10,000 nt of DNA from Nymphaea colorata (taxonomy: Eukaryota > Streptophyta > Magnoliopsida > Nymphaeales > Nymphaeaceae), in assembly GCF_008831285.2 (NCBI RefSeq), contig NC_045140.1:29776106-29786105 (forward strand). The letters run 5' to 3'. The notes beneath the pieces are model-generated. The model was given only the letters and a program-made list of their open reading frames with translations, was not told the origin of the DNA and did no database searches. Shown in pieces: positions 1 to 7,402 of the stretch (its first letter is position 1; every line of letters begins with the position of its first letter). The translations under genes were made by a program, and so were the position numbers.

Positions 1-80
1 GGTGGCGAGACAGGAGTGCAAAAGGGAAAAAGTAACTCGACGAGGTGGAGGGGGTGCTGGGTCGTGGTCCTTCAGATCTT

Positions 81-274
81 GACACGTGGCCAGATGTGAG
101 GCCACAACTTCATGCGACAAGGGAGAAGACCGAGCAACAAGTAAAGTGGGATGAGGTGGCGAGGTGTATCCTACGAACTAGGGAGCACTTTCCTAAACTT
201 ACTCAATCGTGGGGACACTTAGAAAATAACTGGCTTCAGCTTTGGGATGATGGCTCGGATGACAGACACGTGGC
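81..274. promoter_or_regulatory. Paired G-box/ABRE-like motifs in the 3' LTR
   Basis: The 10-mer GACACGTGGC occurs twice, at 81-90 and 265-274, each containing the palindromic G-box CACGTG and the ABRE-type ACGTGGC core. Such sites bind plant bZIP and bHLH factors. The same pair recurs at 9282-9291 and 9466-9475 in the other LTR. Function is inferred from the motif only. Confidence 0.4.
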
Positions 275-928
275 AGAAGCGAGGGATAGGATTACACTTA
301 CCTGGTTCAGCCGAAGTCGAGTAGATTCGCACCTGGTGGAGCCGGTGGCGCGGTTAGAGAGACGCCGACGCTCTTGACCAAGATGTCCTCCTCGCCTTCA
401 CTAGAACTTACACCAGAATAGGGGCAATGATGTCCTTCACGCTTTAGATCACTAATCTGTCGGAGATTGCAAGGCCAACCGGAGTAGCAGCAGAATTCCG
501 GCAAAGGGCCGAGACTTCTATTCCACCGTCGGATGAGACTTGGAATCGGCCAACGTGAAGCTTAGAGAATAGCGATTCCAGCTATAATACAAACGAAGTA
601 TTTCCACGGCTAGATTTCACAGGTCAGCAGATTCGACTGTGCTGCACCGTGGACAGACTTGCAGAAACAGGCCGAGAGATCTAACTCAGATTTTGACCGT
701 TTCTCCAACTATCACATACGATTGGTTTGGCAAGGATAGCTTGTCGACTTTCCGATCTTCCAAATGTAAGTAGGACTTCGCCTAGAGAGTCTTCACCTAA
801 GAACTCTAACTCTGCTCTCGGGTACGCCGAGAGAGAACAGGGACCTCGGGAGTGCTCTCCCCTAGACCGGAATCCTAAAAACAGAAGGAAATCTCGAAAT
901 CAAGCCACTAACCTTTACTGCCGTCCTT

Positions 929-952
929 ATTGAATCCAAAAATGGATTCAAT
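929..952. repeat. Perfect 10-bp hairpin in the LTR
   Basis: ATTGAATCCA and TGGATTCAAT form a perfect inverted repeat around a 4-nt AAAA loop. It lies in the LTR about 400 nt inside the inferred transcription start, so it would form a stem in element RNA. The copy in the other LTR is beyond the window. Confidence 0.75.
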
Positions 953-1355
953 CTTCCCTGCTGCAAGGTCCGCCTCTCAACTTCACCGTGACCGTGAGGA
1001 AGGTGCAGAACGCTGTTGATATGCTGTTTCGATGGGGAGAAAGCCGGGGACAAGGGAGGGATCTTCGCCGGTGAGGAAGAAGGTCCGCCGCAAGCCTTCC
1101 AACTCGAGCGCTGGCTGGTTCACCACCGATGCTCCGAGTTCTTCAAGGAGGAAGAAACGCCACAGTAGAAGGGGGCGCGAGGGGATGAGAGGGCACACAC
1201 TCGAACGCTCGGGCTGGAGTTGTGCTTTGATTTCAGAATCAGAGTTCCTCGAGAATGAGGAGGGAGAGCCAAACCTCGCACGGAGGAGAGAGAGCGCCTT
1301 GCGCAAAATGCTTTCAATTCCTTAATCTTTGATACCAATTACAATGATCCAAAAG

Positions 1356-1363
1356 TATTTATA
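1356..1363 (-). promoter_or_regulatory. TATA box of the LTR promoter
   Basis: TATAAATA in element sense, followed about 60 nt later by CT-rich leader-like sequence (about 1270-1300), as is usual in plant LTR promoters. Transcription would start near 1330. No equally good TATA box was seen in the visible right LTR; the copy that would drive the element should be at about 10557-10564, outside the window. The call rests on sequence alone. Confidence 0.6.
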
Positions 1364-1481
1364 CTAATCCTATTTGAGCGAGTCTACAATCCAGATCTCA
1401 CTCTCTACCCAAGACCCCAAATCCAAAACGCCAAGCACAACCCGCTAGGCTAGGTTCCTACCTCGAATCCTAATACTAACA

Positions 1482-1687
1482 AGCCTAAGACTAACTTTAT
1501 TTACTTGTTATTCATAAAGCAAAACGGGCCTAGTGCCCACGCGCAAAGGAAAGGTTCGAGCCCCTGGATCTTTTGAACCCAGGGTGGGGACCTTGTGAGG
1601 GGACCCGCCCTCACTTCGGTTTGTTGACTCAAGAGCTCGGTCAGGTTTGACCGAGCCGTTTACCTAAGACTTGGATCTTAGGATGTC
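1482..1687 (-). other. 3' untranslated region of gag-pol, rich in inverted repeats
   Basis: About 206 nt between the TGA stop and the inferred 3' LTR border. Four perfect short inverted repeats lie in 121 bases: CCTAAGA/TCTTAGG (1663-1682), GCTCGGTCA/TGACCGAGC (1635-1656, 9-bp stem, 4-nt loop), GTGAGGG/CCCTCAC (1595-1614) and CCCTGG/CCAGGG (1562-1584). An AATAAA in element sense lies at 1501-1496. A polypurine tract is expected here, just before the LTR. The best purine run, GAAGTGAGGGCGGG (1605-1618), is not followed by TG, so none is called. Confidence 0.7.
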
Positions 1688-4600
1688 TCAAGGGTCGCGT
1701 GAAGTGGACTCGTTTGGCTGGGACGCTTCTAGCTTGACGAGCCCTAAACTGGAGTCTAAGTCACCCTGAGACTGAACCTGCTTGAGCACCGTTGACGACC
1801 TAGTTGCTCCTCCCACTCCTCCCGCTGCAACTATCTCTGGTGCTTCTTGCATCTCCTTGGGACTGGACTTGATGCACTGAAGAGAACGAGCCCACAAGTC
1901 GGAAGCCTTGCGCTTCCTTCGTCTAGATTCCGCTGGTTCGGCCTCTGCTGGGTCTGGACCGTTGGGTAGGTCCGTAACAGATTCCCCCTCCCTACCTTGC
2001 GCTTGTCCTCGAGCGCTTGAAGAGGGGAAGCGATGAACAATCGACCCAAATTCTTCCCAAGAAGTACCCCTGTCGGGTCCTTCCCATTCCACAAGTACCT
2101 CGTGCCTCAGCCTCCCTTGTCGCTGGACATACCTATGCTTTAGAATGCGATAGGGAGTAGGTAAGTTATCCGGGACCTGCTCTATCAGTGTTGGTACATC
2201 CCCTTGATGAGGCTTCAGCCTCGTAACATGAAATACAGGGTGCACCAATGCTGTTTTGGGGAGGCCAAGTCTGTAGGCGGCCTTCCCAACCTTTTGAACC
2301 ACTGGATAAGGTCCATAATAACGAGGCAGCAGTTTGGAATACGGCTGACCCATCAAGGATTTCTGCTTAAGAGGCAGTCTCTTAAGCCACACGTAGTCAC
2401 CCACCTCAAATTCCCGGTCCTTCCTGCCTTTGTCGTATACCTGCTTCATGCGGTTTTGCGCTTTTACAATGTTCTGTTTTAGGGATTCTAATACTTCTTC
2501 CCTTGTGCGCAATTCGCAGTCAACACTGTCGTCTTCTGCAGTACCTCCTTCGTAGTGTGGAATCGATGGAGGGGGAAAACCATATACGCCCTCGTAAGGG
2601 GTCATGCCTGTCGACGAGTGCAGACTTGTATTATACGACCATTCTGCCCAGGGTAGGTATTTCACCCAAGTGGCTGGTCGTTCACCCGCAAAGCAACGTA
2701 AGTAGGTCTCCAAGGACCGGTTCACTATCTCACTCTGCCCATCTGTTTGAGGGTGGTGGGCGGTACTGAAATTTAGTTTCGTCCCCATGTTCTTCATGTA
2801 TTCTTGCCAGAATGCACTTAGAAAAATTGAGTCCCGGTCGCAGACGACGGACTGTGGCATTCCATGCAACTTTCCTATATACTCATGGTAGACGTTGGCC
2901 ACGAGGGGCCCTTGATATAACCGTGGTAAAGGTGCGAAGTGGCTATATTTCGTGAGCCGATCGACCACTACTAATACTGCCTCTTTTCCTTCTGATCGAG
3001 GCATGGCATCGATGAAATCCATCGTGACGTCGGTCCACGGTTTTGTAGGTACCGGGAGAGGATTCAAATGGCCTGGAGGCTTGATTGCCTCATACTTCTC
3101 TCGCTGGCACACTACACACTTCTTTACATAGGCCTGTACTTCAGCCTTCATACCTTTCCACCAAAACTGAGCTTTGATGCGGCTTAAGGTCTTGGCGACC
3201 CCTTCATGACCTGCGGCTGGAGTGTCATGAAAATGATGCAGGAATTCCTGCTTAAGCTCAGAGATAGGAGGGACTACTGCCTTGTCCTTCCTATACAAAA
3301 TGTTTCCCTTGACTGAGTAGAAGGGAATGGAACCCGGGTTTTGCTGGATCGAAGCTTTGATTAGCCTCAGCGATTCATCATTCTGCTGTTCATTTGCTAA
3401 CCGATCCCAAATATCCGTTTCCACTACTGACAATGTCATCAGTTGTTCAGCCAAGCGGGAAAGTGAATCAGCCGCCTTGTTTTCAGGACCCTTTTTATAC
3501 TCAATTTCGAAATCATACCCCAATAGCTTTGCTAGCCATCTTTGCTGGGTAGGGGTTGACACGCGTTGTTTGAGCATATACTTTAAGCTATTTTGGTCGG
3601 TCCTGACCGTAAATTTGCGTCCAATCAGATATGGACGCCATTTCTCCACTGCCATAACAATAGCGAGTAGCTCTTTCTCGTATGTAGAAAGAGGTTTGGC
3701 CCTGCTGGTTAAGGCCTTTGACATGTAGGCAATGGGGTGGTTATCTTGCCCAAGTACCGCTCCTACTCCGACTTCACAAGCGTCCGTTTCGATGGTGAAT
3801 GTCTTTGTAAAATCGGGTAGAGTTAGTACCGGGGCGGACATCAGAGCTGCCTTTAGCTTCTCAAAGGCATCTCTTGACTTCTCAGTCCACGAGAAGGATC
3901 CCTTTTTCAGCATCTGGGTAAGGGGTTGCGCAATGATTCCATACCCCTGGATAAATCGTCTGTAATACCCAGTCAATCCTAGGAAACCTCGCAGACTTTT
4001 GAGGTCCTTGGGCAGTGGCCATTTCTCCATGGCTTGCAACTTTTCGGGGTCTGCCCGAACCCCATTTCGAGACACAATGTGTCCGAGGTATCCGATTGAA
4101 GATTGTCCAAAACTGCATTTGGACATCTTCGCGAAGAGATGATGCTCCTTCAAGATGTCTAGAGTAATCTCCAGATGGCGTTGATGTTGCTCTTCATCTT
4201 TGCTATAAATGAGAATATCATCGAAAAATACGAGGATGAAGTCTCTGAGGTGTGCTCTGAACACATCATTCATGCACCGTTGGAATGTTGCTGGCGCATT
4301 CGTTAATCCAAAGGGCATTACTAAAAATTCATAATGCCCGTCGTGTGTTCTGAACGCAGTTTTCAATACATCTTCGTTAAACATTCGAATTTGATGATAT
4401 CCGGCTCTGAGATCTATCTTTGAGAAAACAGTAGCGCTGGTTAACTCATCTAGTAGTTCGTCAATGACGGGTATGGGGTGCCGATCCTTAACGGTCACCT
4501 CGTTTAACGCCCTGTAATCTATACAGAACCGCCAAGTGTTGTCTTTTTTCTTCACTAATAGGACGGGTGAAGAAAAAGGGCTGCAACTCGGTCGGATGAT

Positions 4601-6874
4601 GCCGCTTTCGAGCATCTCTTTGACTAGGCGTTCGATTTCCGCCTTCTGGCTGTGCCCATACCGGTATGGCCTGACGTTGACAGGCTCTGTACCTTGTGCA
4701 AGGACGATTCGATGATCGTAAGCCCTTTTTGGCGGTAGGCCTTTGGGCTCATCAAAAATCTCTGGAAATCGGTCTAAGACCGATTGAATCATAGGTGGAA
4801 TTGGTTCTTCCACCTTCTCTTCGGAGAAAGGTACATCCGTTGCCAATGTAAGAACCCAACACGCTGGTTGGTCATGTTGGATGGACCTTAGTGCCGTTTT
4901 GGGACGCGTGGAGCTGGCGAGTCCCTGAATCGTTATCGATTCCTCTTCTCCTTCAGGGATGAAAGTCATAGAGAAGTTCTTTACATCCCAATGAATATCT
5001 TTCCATGTTAGAAACCAGGGCATGCCCAAAATTAAGTCGACTCCTTCAAGCGGAATGACGAGGCAGTCAACTTTAAAAGTTTTCTTTTTAACGGACACGT
5101 CAAGGCCTTTTCCTTCGTGAATGCACTTGAGCCTTAGTCCCCCTCCCACGATGATAGTTTGTGGGTTGCTCTCGGTGAGTGTGATTCTACACCTTTCAGC
5201 GGCTTCCTCTGTAAGGAAGTTGTTGGTGGCTCCGCTGTCGAGCAATATTAAGACTTTTTGGCCATTGATACGACCAAAAACACGCATGGCATTTGCCTTA
5301 TGGGGGTCTTGAATTGAATGAAGAGATTCGACCTCTTCTGATTTCTCTTCTTTGGTCGGTGTCTCTTCTTGATGCGTTTCTTTAGGCTCAATTTTCTTGC
5401 CTTTTCTTCTAACTAGGATTTCCTCATCAGACGAGGAACTTGAATCAGAACTGGAGGAGGAATCGCTTTCGGAGCTAGAGCTGGTCTCTGGCTCATCAAT
5501 CACCACTATATTAAAAAGTGCTTTGCACTGGTGATTTTTATCCCATTTGCCCTCACATCTAAAACACAGGCCTTTCTTCCTGTATTCTTCAATTTGTTTA
5601 GGGGACAAGTATCGGGTAGGTAGTTCACGGCCGGGACGTGGGTGTGGCCTGAACTCGTTCCCTCTGTTGTAGGGAACTAATTCCCTTCCTTTGTTCTCTC
5701 TGAATTTTGTTCGAGAAGCAGAGGAGAAGGAAGGTTTCTTCCTCTGTTTGTCAGCCCTGCGAGCCTTTTTCTCTCGCTTTTCCTCTTTTCTCTCTTCAAT
5801 TCGTTCTTCATACAGTCGGGCCATAGCGAAGCATTCTTCGAGATGATCGAAACGATGTATCTTCATCTCGCGTTTGATATCGCTTCTAAGGCCTCCTTTG
5901 AATGCTCCAATTAGAGCCTTCTCGGGCCATTGTACCATGCTAGCTAGTCTTTCGAACTGCTTTTGATAGGTGGGCACGTTCGAAGTTTGGACTAGATTTT
6001 TGAGGTCCTCGTCATAATCGATGAACGTGGACTCTCCAAAGTGAAGCTGCAAACTAGCCTTGTACTTTTCCCAAGTGGGATCGACTGTTTTGTGCTCAAA
6101 CCAAAGATAGTGGGTGGTCGCTTCGCCAGTCATGTTGGCTGTAGCGATTTCTATCCATTCTTCTTGTGGAATACGATGGCACATGAAGAAGCGTTCAGCC
6201 ATGAATAACCACTCTCTGAGATGCTCTCCGTTGAATTTTGGAAAGTCGTACTTGACGGATGGTGTACGTCTTTCTTCTAGACGAGGTGGTTCTCTTCGAG
6301 TTCTCCTTGGGCGAAGGGGTGATTCATCTTCACCATCAGATAATTCGTACATTGGGTTTTGAAGAGTTTGGCCTATCCGTGGGCCACGAGGAGTCCTGTA
6401 GTATTCGCTATAGGGCTCTTGTTGGTACCTGTCTTGTGGGGGACGCATGAGCCTACCCCCTTCTGTGCTTGTCCCAACATGAGATATGTTGTTGGGATTG
6501 ATCTCAGTGTCGGTTTGATAGCCAGGTACTGCTAACAAACCTTTCCCTCTCTGTGCATTTGGACCCTGAGTGGTCCTTTCCGCGACTATGGCCTGCGTTT
6601 GGGCGGTAGACATTTGACGGAACATGGTCCGTATCTCATCCATTTCTTTTTGTCTATCTGTATTTTGACGGTCCATTTCTTTCTTTCTCAAGTTCTCTAC
6701 CTTAGTCATGTCGGTACGCATCTGTAATAATTCTTTTTCTATGCTTAGGATGCGTCCTAAAGCATAGTCGGGCACTTGGCCTCTCTGTGATGGCTGAGCC
6801 TCTTCGGGAGTGTCATGAGGATTCTCCTCAAGCACGGGCTCATCTGAGTTAACATTCTTTTTTGATTTTCCCAT
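1688..6874 (-). CDS. gag-pol: Gag-Pol polyprotein of a Ty3/gypsy chromovirus, 1728 aa, intact
   Basis: One open frame encodes all proteins needed for retrotransposition. Numbered from the chosen ATG, the order is: charged coiled coil about 40-90, capsid about 209-360, CCHC knuckle 437-450, acidic serine run about 465-484, protease about 530-625 (active D546), reverse transcriptase about 748-930 (DD 885-886), RNase H about 1024-1139, integrase about 1209-1434, GPY/F module about 1514-1541, chromodomain about 1574-1617, and a basic tail to 1728. The frame is also open six codons upstream, but only from a TTG at 6892. The ATG at 6874 has A at -3 and G at +4, a good eukaryotic start context, so I chose it. 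Gag and Pol share one frame with no stop between them, as in many plant chromoviruses, so protease must separate them. There is no frameshift, premature stop or missing catalytic residue. Confidence 0.97.
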   Translation of the reverse strand: MGKSKKNVNSDEPVLEENPHDTPEEAQPSQRGQVPDYALGRILSIEKELLQMRTDMTKVENLRKKEMDRQNTDRQKEMDEIRTMFRQMSTAQTQAIVAERTTQGPNAQRGKGLLAVPGYQTDTEINPNNISHVGTSTEGGRLMRPPQDRYQQEPYSEYYRTPRGPRIGQTLQNPMYELSDGEDESPLRPRRTRREPPRLEERRTPSVKYDFPKFNGEHLREWLFMAERFFMCHRIPQEEWIEIATANMTGEATTHYLWFEHKTVDPTWEKYKASLQLHFGESTFIDYDEDLKNLVQTSNVPTYQKQFERLASMVQWPEKALIGAFKGGLRSDIKREMKIHRFDHLEECFAMARLYEERIEERKEEKREKKARRADKQRKKPSFSSASRTKFRENKGRELVPYNRGNEFRPHPRPGRELPTRYLSPKQIEEYRKKGLCFRCEGKWDKNHQCKALFNIVVIDEPETSSSSESDSSSSSDSSSSSDEEILVRRKGKKIEPKETHQEETPTKEEKSEEVESLHSIQDPHKANAMRVFGRINGQKVLILLDSGATNNFLTEEAAERCRITLTESNPQTIIVGGGLRLKCIHEGKGLDVSVKKKTFKVDCLVIPLEGVDLILGMPWFLTWKDIHWDVKNFSMTFIPEGEEESITIQGLASSTRPKTALRSIQHDQPACWVLTLATDVPFSEEKVEEPIPPMIQSVLDRFPEIFDEPKGLPPKRAYDHRIVLAQGTEPVNVRPYRYGHSQKAEIERLVKEMLESGIIRPSCSPFSSPVLLVKKKDNTWRFCIDYRALNEVTVKDRHPIPVIDELLDELTSATVFSKIDLRAGYHQIRMFNEDVLKTAFRTHDGHYEFLVMPFGLTNAPATFQRCMNDVFRAHLRDFILVFFDDILIYSKDEEQHQRHLEITLDILKEHHLFAKMSKCSFGQSSIGYLGHIVSRNGVRADPEKLQAMEKWPLPKDLKSLRGFLGLTGYYRRFIQGYGIIAQPLTQMLKKGSFSWTEKSRDAFEKLKAALMSAPVLTLPDFTKTFTIETDACEVGVGAVLGQDNHPIAYMSKALTSRAKPLSTYEKELLAIVMAVEKWRPYLIGRKFTVRTDQNSLKYMLKQRVSTPTQQRWLAKLLGYDFEIEYKKGPENKAADSLSRLAEQLMTLSVVETDIWDRLANEQQNDESLRLIKASIQQNPGSIPFYSVKGNILYRKDKAVVPPISELKQEFLHHFHDTPAAGHEGVAKTLSRIKAQFWWKGMKAEVQAYVKKCVVCQREKYEAIKPPGHLNPLPVPTKPWTDVTMDFIDAMPRSEGKEAVLVVVDRLTKYSHFAPLPRLYQGPLVANVYHEYIGKLHGMPQSVVCDRDSIFLSAFWQEYMKNMGTKLNFSTAHHPQTDGQSEIVNRSLETYLRCFAGERPATWVKYLPWAEWSYNTSLHSSTGMTPYEGVYGFPPPSIPHYEGGTAEDDSVDCELRTREEVLESLKQNIVKAQNRMKQVYDKGRKDREFEVGDYVWLKRLPLKQKSLMGQPYSKLLPRYYGPYPVVQKVGKAAYRLGLPKTALVHPVFHVTRLKPHQGDVPTLIEQVPDNLPTPYRILKHRYVQRQGRLRHEVLVEWEGPDRGTSWEEFGSIVHRFPSSSARGQAQGREGESVTDLPNGPDPAEAEPAESRRRKRKASDLWARSLQCIKSSPKEMQEAPEIVAAGGVGGATRSSTVLKQVQSQGDLDSSLGLVKLEASQPNESTSRDP
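1691..2023 (-). other. C-terminal tail of Gag-Pol after the chromodomain
   Basis: Residues about 1618-1728 extend 111 residues past the chromodomain. The tail is rich in Gly, Glu, Ser and Pro, looks disordered, and has a basic cluster SRRRKRK (about residues 1650-1656). That cluster resembles a classical nuclear localisation signal, which would suit a protein that must carry cDNA into the nucleus. I recognise no domain in it. The reading frame is the same as the conserved part, and the stop is at 1688-1690. Confidence 0.6.
2024..2335 (-). other. GPY/F module and chromodomain at the integrase C-terminus
   Basis: The GPY/F module is residues about 1514-1541 (LLPRYYGPYPVV), encoded at 2252-2335. 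The chromodomain is residues about 1574-1617, encoded at 2024-2155. It shows the fold's markers: ILKHRYVQRQGRLRHEVLVEW, then G-x-x-x-x-x-x-SWEE, then the closing hydrophobic helix ending in FP. In chromoviruses this domain binds histone marks or chromatin and directs integration. One of the usual three aromatic cage positions has Tyr (RYVQ) and two Trp residues follow, so binding may be kept; which mark is read cannot be inferred. Confidence 0.88.
2573..3250 (-). other. Integrase domain of gag-pol (zinc-binding and DDE core)
   Basis: Residues about 1209-1434. The N-terminal HHCC zinc module is H1216, H1223, C1253 and C1256 (HDTPAAGHEG ... CVVCQ). The catalytic core has D1286 in TMDFI, D1346 in VVCDRDSIF and E1382 in HHPQTDGQSEIVNRSLE, spaced as in the D,D35E family (35 residues between the second Asp and the Glu). 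The later WAEWSYNTSLHSSTGMTPYE segment is typical of plant gypsy integrases. It inserts the finished cDNA into host DNA. Confidence 0.96.
3458..3805 (-). other. RNase H domain of gag-pol
   Basis: Residues about 1024-1139. The catalytic set is visible: D1031 in TIETDACEVGVGAVL, a Glu in the YEKELLAIVMAVEKWRPYL helix, D1093 in FTVRTDQNSLKYM, and the terminal Asp in NKAADSLSR (D1136). The domain degrades RNA in RNA-DNA hybrids and leaves the primer for plus-strand synthesis. It is continuous with RT through the usual connection region. Confidence 0.94.
4085..4633 (-). other. Reverse transcriptase domain of gag-pol
   Basis: Residues about 748-930 hold the ordered RT blocks: SGIIRPSCSPFSSPVLLVKK, then WRFCIDYRALN, then FSKIDLRAGYHQI (D821), then FGLTNAPATFQ, then VFFDDILIYS. 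The metal-binding aspartates are D821, D885 and D886 (the last two encoded at 4217-4222). Phe before DD is normal for plant gypsy elements. The enzyme copies element RNA into cDNA, starting from the tRNA-Met bound at 7389-7402. A conserved region before the domain (EPKGLPPKRAYDHRI) also fits chromoviruses. Confidence 0.97.
5000..5287 (-). other. Aspartic protease domain of gag-pol
   Basis: Residues about 530-625. The active-site motif is LLDSGATNNFL, with catalytic D546 encoded at 5237-5239. The later I-L-G-M-P-W-F segment (residues 615-621) is the second conserved block of retropepsin-like gypsy proteases. The enzyme works as a homodimer and cuts the polyprotein into Gag and Pol products. 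Cleavage sites cannot be read from the sequence. Confidence 0.92.
5525..5566 (-). other. Nucleocapsid zinc knuckle of Gag
   Basis: Residues C437, C440, H448 and C450 form a C-x2-C-x7-H-x-C knuckle (GLCFRCEGKWDKNHQC), which binds element RNA during packaging. The spacing differs from the retroviral C-x2-C-x4-H-x4-C, but this form is common in plant chromoviruses. About 15 residues later comes a run of Ser with Asp and Glu (about 465-484), probably a flexible acidic linker between Gag and protease. Confidence 0.9.
5795..6250 (-). other. Gag capsid region (retrotransposon gag domain) of gag-pol
   Basis: Residues about 209-360 form the capsid domain that assembles the virus-like particle. The start YDFPKFNGEHLREWLFMAE is the characteristic opening of plant gypsy Gag (aromatic and Pro residues, F-x-G, then a Trp helix). 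It is followed by a GEA-x-x-H-Y-L-W segment and the F-x-x-L and F-K-G-G-L-R motifs of the same family. Before it lies a coiled coil (about residues 40-90, heptads rich in Leu, Met, Lys and Glu) that could help oligomerise Gag, then a Pro/Arg-rich linker. After it comes a strongly basic stretch (residues about 357-382, rich in Glu, Lys and Arg). Confidence 0.9.
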
Positions 6875-7388
6875 TTTAACTTGCGAAATCAAAAACTAAC
6901 CTAACTGAAATCCAAAGTCTGACACAACTGCCACTCTTAATCTAACCTAGACTGTCGACTCTGTCACGCTGCCGCTGCCACTGCTTGAGCTGCCGCGCGT
7001 GAGTCCTAAGGCAAGGGAGACGGGTTGGCCCGTCTAAAGCCGCGCTACGCCTTAGCGCCTAGGCAATCTCACCTCGCTCTCGGCCGGGCTTTGAAAAGCC
7101 TAAATCGTCACACCCGCCTGATGTCTCGACGACGAGCCTCGAGCTTAGCTGCCCTCGGGTGTACGTTGTGTACAACCCCACACTTGCTAAATCGAGCAAG
7201 CGAAGCCTAGAACTTACGCAATATAATGCTGGAAGTCGTGAAACCTATACTTTTCTAACGACTTAGAAACCGAAATACCCTGACAAAAAACCCGAAACTG
7301 ATACCTCTGAATTTCTGCCGTTTGAAGTACCTTCTGAAGCTGACTTTTTGTAGGTCGGGTGCTCAGACTGACAGTTCTAGTCTCAAGT
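6875..7388 (-). other. 5' untranslated leader between primer site and gag-pol
   Basis: About 510 nt with no ATG-led gene of note. It contains a run of T before CAG in element sense (7290-7280), which looks like a 3' splice site, and two perfect hairpins: AGACGGG/CCCGTCT with a 4-nt loop (7018-7035) and GCGCTA/TAGCGC with a 5-nt loop (7042-7058). Packaging and dimerisation signals lie in this part of related elements, so the hairpins are candidates, but this is inference. Confidence 0.7.
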
Positions 7389-7402
7389 TGGCTCTGATAC
7401 CA
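7389..7402 (-). other. Primer-binding site for initiator tRNA-Met
   Basis: In element sense the site reads TGGTATCAGAGCCA, complementary over 14 nt to the 3' end of plant initiator tRNA-Met (which ends in ...TGGCTCTGATACCA). A two-base spacer (7403-7404) separates it from the LTR end at 7405. Minus-strand cDNA synthesis starts here. The site also fixes the element's orientation and the LTR border. Confidence 0.96.

Larger units (their letters stand above)
1..1481 (-). repeat. 3' LTR (partial; carries the outer end with U3 and promoter)
   Basis: Positions 1-799 match 9202-10000 at 796 of 799 sites with no gaps. The differences are T460/C9661, G639/C9840 and A711/C9912. The stretch 800-1481 has no second copy in view, because the matching part of the right LTR is past the window edge. 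The end at 1481 is inferred: in element orientation the sequence there begins TGTTAG, the inverse of the CTAACA that ends the LTR at 7405, and a TATA box follows about 120 nt later. No clear polypurine tract lies beside 1482, so the border could be elsewhere between about 1400 and 1687. Reading frames in this stretch start at non-ATG codons and resemble no known protein. Identity as an LTR is firm; the border is tentative. Confidence 0.85.

Noticed and set aside
45-377. 110-residue plus-strand open frame, repeated at 9246-9578
   Set aside because: It starts at GTG, has no recognisable domain, runs antisense to the element, and appears twice only because it lies in both LTRs.
766-771. GTAAGT splice-donor-like word on the plus strand (also at 9967-9972)
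   Set aside because: It is on the strand opposite to element transcription, and no plus-strand gene is supported.
983-1325. Overlapping open frames on both strands (107 and 97 residues) in the left LTR
   Set aside because: Both strands are open in the same stretch, the minus frame starts at TTG, and the products are Arg/Ser-rich without a recognisable domain, as expected for stop-poor sequence.
1496-1501. AATAAA in element sense as the element's polyadenylation signal
   Set aside because: It lies before the inferred 3' LTR; RNA ended there would lack the R repeat needed for strand transfer, so it is at most a source of short transcripts.
1550-1585. tRNA T-arm-like text (GGTTCGAGCCC)
   Set aside because: The flanking bases do not pair into a T stem and no D arm, anticodon arm or acceptor stem is present.
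3327-3965. Plus-strand open frames of 133 and 77 residues opposite the RNase H and RT regions
   Set aside because: They are antisense shadows of the conserved polyprotein frame and have no domain of their own.
6875-6892. Six-codon upstream extension of gag-pol from TTG
   Set aside because: Plant translation normally starts at ATG, and the ATG at 6874 has a good context.
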